DNA of 64,000 bases, taken from positions 1 through 64,000 of the forward strand of contig CAVRHH010000002.1 in the NCBI GenBank assembly GCA_963720945.1, in the 5' to 3' direction. A model generated the notes under the pieces. The model was not told where the DNA came from, searched no databases, and saw nothing but the letters and a program-made list of their open reading frames with translations. The stretch comes from Bog-532 sp963720945 (lineage in GTDB: Bacteria; Actinomycetota; Actinomycetes; Streptosporangiales; Streptosporangiaceae). Below, in pieces: positions 59,859 through 64,000 of the stretch (position 1 is the stretch's first letter; the number at the start of each line of letters is the position of its first letter). A program made the translations under genes and the position numbers.

Positions 59859-61186
59859 TCACCTCCCAGATTTCATGGCTGGCTCGCGGAGAGCCTTGAT
59901 GACTTGGTCCATGGTGTCCGCGGCCGCTCGCGGCACCTCCTCCAGCGCGTGCAGGTACAGCTCGGTCGTGGCGAGCCGGGCGTGCCGGAGCGTCACCTGG
60001 ACGAGCTTCAGGTCGACACCGGCGGCGAAACCGGTAGAGAGCTGGCGCAGGCGTGCCGCAGGTCATGCAGCCGGACGCCGGGCACCCCGGCCCGGACGCA
60101 GAGGGCCTCCCACGCCCGGTCCACGTTGCGGGGCTCGAGGGCGGTCCCGAACCGGGTCGTGAACACCAGGCCAAGATCGGCCCACCGCGGCGCCGACAGC
60201 CGGAGGTCGTCCTGTTCCTGCTGCCAGCAGATCAGCGCGTCGGCCGCGCTGACTGGGATCGCGATCGGGGCCGTCGAGGCCTCGGTTTTGAGTTCCTTCG
60301 CGACCAGCTTCCCTTTCCGCCGGCCGGTGACGGGATCCCGTTCGCCGCGCAGCCGCTGCACGCTCAGCCGCGGCGTCCAGATCCGTTTCACCAGATCCAG
60401 GTCCGGCCATCGCATGCCCAGGCCCTCACCACGCCGGAACCCGAGCGCGAACGCGATGAACCAGTAGCACCACAACCGGTCCTGGCTCATCGCGATGAGC
60501 AGCGCGCTCGCCTGCTGCGGGGTGAGCGTCGGCTTCGTCTTCTTCGGGCGGCTCTTTCCCTGCCGTTTGCCTGGCGGGTCCACGAGGTCGACGACGTTCC
60601 GGTGCAGGCCGGCCGCCTCGTCCCGCCGGGCGTCCTCGATGGCCTTGTGCAGGATCCCCCGGCAGTAGCCCACCGTGCGCGGCGACAGCGTCGCGGGCGG
60701 CGGCAGTTCGGTCTCGTCCTTGCGGAGCTTCCGGCGCGGCCTGCCGCTGGGTTTCTGGCTGAGCCGCCGCTGCCACTCCCGGACCATCGGCGCGGTCAGG
60801 TCGGCCAGCTTGATGTGCCGCAGCGTCGGCACGTCGAGGGAGTCGGGCACGATGTGCTTCTCGGCGTTGTCCCGGTAGGAATCCAGTGTCGACTCGGCCA
60901 TGTTGCCCGCGTCAACGTACTGCTGCAGCGTCTCGTTCAGCCAGCGGCCGAAAAACTCACCGACCGTCTGGTCCGGGTCCTGGGGCAGGCCGCGGCTCAG
61001 TTTGCCCGCCAGTTCGTCCCGGTTGGCCTTGACCTCCTTCAGCGTCTTCCCGTAGACGTAGCGCGGTCGCCGGTCGATCGTCTCCTCCGGCGGCCACACC
61101 CGCGCTGTCCAGCGCCCGTCGGCGCGACGCCAGGGTTTCCCCTCGCGGTTGCCGCGGGCACCTTTCGGCTTGCCGGTCCCAGTCAC
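59859..61186 (-). pseudogene. int: Tyrosine recombinase integrase, frameshifted before the catalytic tyrosine
   Basis: The first frame (from GTG 61186) encodes 392 codons. They cover a basic N-terminus, core-binding domain (TVGEFFGRWLNETLQQYV) and most of the catalytic domain (FALGFRRGEGLGMRWPDLDL with the first catalytic Arg, LHDLRHACASSL with His and Arg). It then stops at 60008. The rest, FAAGVDLKLVQVTLRHARLATT then ELYLHALEEVP with the catalytic Tyr, lies in another frame ending at 59861. One small indel near 60023 breaks the gene. As sequenced the recombinase would be inactive. It overlaps the upstream regulator gene by 4 nt (GTGA). Confidence 0.85.
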
Positions 61187-61803
61187 GGCGGCCCGTCCTC
61201 GAGCGCCGCGGCGATGTCCGCGAACTCCCTGGCGGCGTTCTCCAGCTCGGCTTGGCGTTCCCGGAGCCGGGCGGCCTGGTCGGCGCGGACCTCGGCGGGG
61301 GTGGCCTCCCGGAGCGAACGGGCGACCTGGCTGGCGAACTCGGGATCGGTGTAGTAGGTGATCGCGGAATGGAACCGCTTGCGGTAGGCGTCCAGGACCG
61401 GTGTGTCATAGCCCATGTCGGGGATGACGGCCTGCATCAGGTCGGTCATGTTCAGGTCGCGCTCAATGGTCCCGTCGGGCGCCGTGAACAGGTAGCGGCG
61501 CGTCACCCCGTCGTCGGCTGGCGGCAGGAACAGCGCGATGACGGGCACGCCGAGCGCGATGGCCGCGAGCGCGATCGTCTGCGCGTCGAACCGGCGGCGT
61601 TCCCGGCCGGTATCGGCGGACCTCTCGATCGCCGACATGTTGGCCCCGGACAGGCCGATCTGCTCGCCGAGTTCTTCCTGGGTCATCCCCGCGGCCTTGC
61701 GCCAGTGCCGGACGTTGAACGCCACAACCTGGTCGATCGTGACGTGCACGGTCGGCAGATCCCCGGTAGCGACGGCAGGTGCCGCCGTCTCGCTGGTCGT
61801 CAT
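61183..61803 (-). CDS. XRE-family helix-turn-helix regulator of the island
   Basis: The 206-residue protein has an HTH near residues 32-75 (WRKAAGMTQEELGEQIGLSG, NMSAIERSADTG). A C-terminal helical region (about 110-200) with charged repeats such as LRERQAELENAAREFADIAA follows. ATG 61803 gives MTTSETAAPAVATG. It is coupled to the integrase downstream by a 4-nt overlap and divergent from the excisionase. It probably acts as the element's repressor, which is inferred from position. Confidence 0.75.
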   Translation of the reverse strand: MTTSETAAPAVATGDLPTVHVTIDQVVAFNVRHWRKAAGMTQEELGEQIGLSGANMSAIERSADTGRERRRFDAQTIALAAIALGVPVIALFLPPADDGVTRRYLFTAPDGTIERDLNMTDLMQAVIPDMGYDTPVLDAYRKRFHSAITYYTDPEFASQVARSLREATPAEVRADQAARLRERQAELENAAREFADIAAALEDGPP

Positions 61804-61959
61804 GACCGCGACTCTATCCCACACAATCAACACTGGTCTAGAGTTTGCACTAATTATCACCGGTACACTTGACTTATCAGCGGGCATCGGATTGAGTTTC
61901 CTCAACTGCTCCGTTGTGAGCAGTGTCAGATCCAACGCTGACGTAGAGGAGACGGAGCA
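61804..61959. promoter_or_regulatory. Divergent regulatory region of the tRNA-Arg island
   Basis: The gap between the XRE and excisionase genes is AT-rich for this genome. A TTGACT -35-like box lies at 61869-61874 on the plus strand. A perfect inverted repeat CTGCTC-N6-GAGCAG spans 61906-61923, 37 nt before the excisionase start. These fit an XRE operator controlling xis. No functional proof is available from sequence alone. Confidence 0.45.
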
Positions 61960-62187
61960 GTGATGGAGGTAGGCGAGGAGGCTCTGTACCTTCTCACAGT
62001 CCCTGAGGTGGCCACGCGATTGAGGCTGTCCGAGGTCACGGTCTGGCGGCTCATCCGCGCCTGGCGTGACAACCCGGAGACGGGGCTGGAGTCCGTAAAG
62101 TGCGGGCGCTCCCGGCGTGTAGCGCCGGAGGCGGTGGTCGCCTACAGGGAGCAGCTCCGCGAGCAAAGTCGGCAGGGCGCGGCGTGA
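61960..62187 (+). CDS. xis: Excisionase-family DNA-binding protein
   Basis: The 75-residue winged-helix protein (LYLLTVPEVATRLRLSEVTVWRLIRAW, then KCGRSRRVAPEAVVAYREQL) resembles the helix-turn-helix excisionase family. GTG 61960 or the next codon ATG 61963 is the start, with GGAG at 61953-61956. Its stop overlaps the start of the next gene (GTGA). It is on the opposite strand to the integrase, unlike the tandem xis-int of the tRNA-Ile element. Confidence 0.7.
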   Translation: MMEVGEEALYLLTVPEVATRLRLSEVTVWRLIRAWRDNPETGLESVKCGRSRRVAPEAVVAYREQLREQSRQGAA

Positions 62188-62465
62188 ACGGGTCCGCTGA
62201 ACCGCGCGAGACCGGCCTGTGGCAGGACACCGTATTTGCAGCCCGTTTAGTCATCGAGGACACCGTGCAGCTGGAGCAGCCCGAGACCGACAAGCTCGCC
62301 GAGGCCATCGCCAAGCGCCTGCTCGGTGACTTTCCCTGGCCCCTTACAGGACCGCGGCGGCGGGCCGGGGTGAGACGTCCAGCGGCACGGTCGGCCACGG
62401 ATCGGGCAAGCCGAACAGGCCGCTCATCGGGGCCGCCGGACCGGGCTGCGGCGCAGGTCCGGTGA
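62184..62465 (+). CDS. Hypothetical protein of the tRNA-Arg island
   Basis: The 93-residue frame starts at GTG 62184 inside the xis stop. Its first 55 residues look like a real short helical protein (TVFAARLVIEDTVQLEQPET, DKLAEAIAKRLLGDFPW). The last 40 residues are basic low-complexity sequence that runs antisense over the end of the next gene and may be spurious, e.g. if the natural stop was lost. Function unknown. Confidence 0.5.
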   Translation: MNGSAEPRETGLWQDTVFAARLVIEDTVQLEQPETDKLAEAIAKRLLGDFPWPLTGPRRRAGVRRPAARSATDRASRTGRSSGPPDRAAAQVR

Positions 62466-63645
62466 CCTGCACACGGGCGAGCCAGCCGGGTTGCGCAGGC
62501 GCGGACGTCCCGGGCTGCAGCGTGCTCCACAAGCGCGGCTGGACCTTGGCGGCCGTCCACGGGTACAGGCCCTGGGCCGCGATCACCTGAGGGGCGTTCG
62601 CGTGCCTCCAGCCGTCTTCCGAGAGCCAGTGCCCCGGCTTGATGAGCGCGCCGGGCGGCGGCAGCACGGCGGTCGGGCGCCGTCCGACCAGGTCGCCGTA
62701 CAGCGGGCCTTCGAATTCGATGTCCTCGGTGCCGTACGCGCTGTTGCTCAGTACCGCGATGACCAGCGGGGCATCCAGCGTGCCGTACCGGTCCGCCTTG
62801 CTTTCGAGCGCCGCGGTGATCCGCCTGGCGTCGTTCGACCATCCTCCAGTCGTATGCGTGCCGACCAGGTGCCGGCCGGCACCGCGGCCAGGGAGAACCG
62901 GCACCGCGCCGAACCGCAGATGCCAGCCGTCCGCAGTACGCCACGTCAAATGCGAGACAGCGCGGTAAGCCGCCGCCGCCGCGGGATTACCTGCGCCGTG
63001 GTTCAAGGTTGAGAGCCATTCCCGCAGGTCGTGCCGTAGCTTGCCCATACTCGGCGCCTGCTTGCCGACCGCGTAAGTCACCATGTCGAGCCGGTAGCTC
63101 CCGGGGGCGATCGCGTCGAGCAGTTTGCGTACGTCCTCGAGCAGCTTGTTCCGGCGAGTCTCGTCAGCCATGGCGCAGGCCTGTACCGCTTCGAGGTAGA
63201 ACCGGGTTCCCTGTCCCTCGACCAGGAAGTCGGGGTGGCGCCCGGTGCCTGCGAGCGGCGGATGGATGGTGATCGCGTAGCCGCTGCGCAGGTACGCCTC
63301 GTGCAGGTAAAGCTCCCAGAACGCCGACTCGAACTGCGCGCTGTCCTTGCCCTGCAGCCGGCCGCGCAGGTCCGGTACGTGCTCCGCGGGAACGCGGCTG
63401 AGCCAGGCGGACATGAGGGCGCGGATCTCGGCGACGTGCGGGTCGCCGCTGCGGTCCAGGAAGGCGTACGCCGGCTCGCCGTGCAGCCTGGCCGTGCGGT
63501 CAGCGCGCGGCACGTCCGGGAACAGCGCTGCCGGGGCGGGCGCGGCGTCCTTCTCGTCAAGACGGCGGGCCGCCTCGCTGTAGCGCTCGCCGGTCTCCGC
63601 CATGCGTGCCCTGATAAGGGCCTTGCGGTTCTTGTACTGGGTCAT
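62344..63645 (-). CDS. Large hypothetical protein with PD-(D/E)XK-like motif, island cargo
   Basis: The 433-residue soluble protein starts at ATG 63645 (MTQYKNRKALIRARMAETGE). Residues about 110-155 read FESAFWELYLHEAYLRSGYA, then HPDFLVEGQGTRFYLEAVQA. The pattern helix-P138-D139-x12-E152-A-V resembles the core of PD-(D/E)XK nucleases, with Val in place of the usual Lys. The rest has no recognised domain; residues 300-370 contain LVIAVLSNSAYGTEDIEFEG. It is the only large cargo gene next to the integrase. A defence or DNA-processing role is possible but unproven. The frame is open upstream of 63645 but unconserved. Confidence 0.65.
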   Translation of the reverse strand: MTQYKNRKALIRARMAETGERYSEAARRLDEKDAAPAPAALFPDVPRADRTARLHGEPAYAFLDRSGDPHVAEIRALMSAWLSRVPAEHVPDLRGRLQGKDSAQFESAFWELYLHEAYLRSGYAITIHPPLAGTGRHPDFLVEGQGTRFYLEAVQACAMADETRRNKLLEDVRKLLDAIAPGSYRLDMVTYAVGKQAPSMGKLRHDLREWLSTLNHGAGNPAAAAAYRAVSHLTWRTADGWHLRFGAVPVLPGRGAGRHLVGTHTTGGWSNDARRITAALESKADRYGTLDAPLVIAVLSNSAYGTEDIEFEGPLYGDLVGRRPTAVLPPPGALIKPGHWLSEDGWRHANAPQVIAAQGLYPWTAAKVQPRLWSTLQPGTSAPAQPGWLARVQVTGPAPQPGPAAPMSGLFGLPDPWPTVPLDVSPRPAAAVL

Positions 63646-64000
63646 CACTGCCTCGTGCGGCGGCCGTGCCCACGCCCCAGGCGCCATCGAGTTCGATGCC
63701 CGGTATATCCGCGAGTCGCTAAGACCCTTGTCCTCTTCGTCCTGGCGGCGTGGGCGCTGCAGGACTCGGAAGCGGGCAGGCGGAGCTGCCACCTGCCATT
63801 ATACGGTCCTTGTCCGGCGTAAGCCAAGAGGTTTAGATGGCCTTACGCGCCTCCGACCGGGGGCATTGGGGGTCTAGCCGTTAATGCGGCCGGGCGCTGA
63901 CGGGGCATCCCGTCATCCGCGCAGACGACTTCGGAGAACAGACGACTTCGGAAACTGACACGGGGCCGTGACCGTGTTCTAGTCGGCCAGAAGCCGGCTG
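63646..64000. other. Upstream region of the cargo gene with hairpin and direct repeats
   Basis: No gene is supported in this 355-nt stretch. It holds a perfect hairpin, TGACGGG-GCAT-CCCGTCA (63898-63915), and right after it two copies of CAGACGACTTCGGA (63922-63935 and 63939-63952) with a 17-bp period. It probably contains the cargo promoter. The element continues beyond the window; no second copy of the tRNA-Arg 3' end is seen. Confidence 0.4.

Noticed and set aside
1..64000. CRISPR arrays, rRNA operons, intact insertion sequences and biosynthetic clusters
   Set aside because: None was seen: no spaced repeats, no rRNA sequence, and no transposase or synthase domains.

Overview
The window is very GC-rich chromosomal DNA from an actinomycete, and it covers the replication-origin region. 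The order gyrA-gyrB-dciA-recF-dnaN-oriC-dnaA-rpmH-rnpA-yidD-yidC-khpB-rsmG-parA-parB, with a DUF3566 gene and tRNA-Ile beside gyrA, is the classic actinobacterial origin layout. The trxBA-sigM-murJ-cca block and the rpsF-ssb-rpsR-rplI-dnaB block also fit. The closest genus cannot be named from sequence alone; a Streptosporangiales-like or related actinomycete is a guess.

Layout. (1) 1-7344: the integrase-proximal part of an actinomycete integrative and conjugative element (AICE) of the pSAM2 type. It has a GntR repressor, a pra-like activator, an FtsK-like traSA, a replication initiator, an excisionase and an integrase, and it sits at the 3' end of tRNA-Ile(GAT). The repressor, excisionase and integrase are open; pra, traSA and rep carry about eleven frameshifts. 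(2) 7345-18325: tRNA-Ile, DUF3566, gyrase, dciA, recF, dnaN, oriC and dnaA, all on the minus strand. (3) 18326-26605: plus-strand rpmH to parB, with two parS sites. (4) 26120-31743: PLP-dependent aldolase, Ddl, aminotransferase, a GNAT gene and trxBA with a SigR-type promoter. (5) 31792-42149: anti-sigma/SigM, a pseudokinase, MurJ, DUF6049 and Cca. (6) 42089-51451: an MFS transporter, inositol-phosphate synthase with a PadR regulator and its operator array, DUF5318, a class A PBP, a DUF2029 glycosyltransferase, endonuclease IV and a small membrane protein. (7) 51641-56761: rpsF-ssb-rpsR-rplI, then a DnaA-box cluster and dnaB with a 426-residue intein. (8) 56860-59234: IclR, membrane and CMD-family genes. 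(9) 59265-64000: a second island at tRNA-Arg(ACG), with a frameshifted integrase, an XRE regulator, an excisionase and a large protein with a PD-(D/E)XK-like motif.

How it fits together: DnaA acts at oriC. DnaB (loaded with DciA), DnaN and gyrase serve the fork. ParA, ParB and parS segregate the origin. YidC, RnpA and RsmG serve membrane insertion and RNA maturation. MurJ, the pseudokinase, SigM, Ddl and the PBP form a cell-wall theme.

Caveat: several genes that should be intact (ssb, the SigM anti-sigma factor, a DUF2029 glycosyltransferase, the tRNA-Arg integrase, possibly the parB end) are frameshifted in GC-rich runs. Part of the frameshifting, in the AICE too, may therefore be sequencing error.
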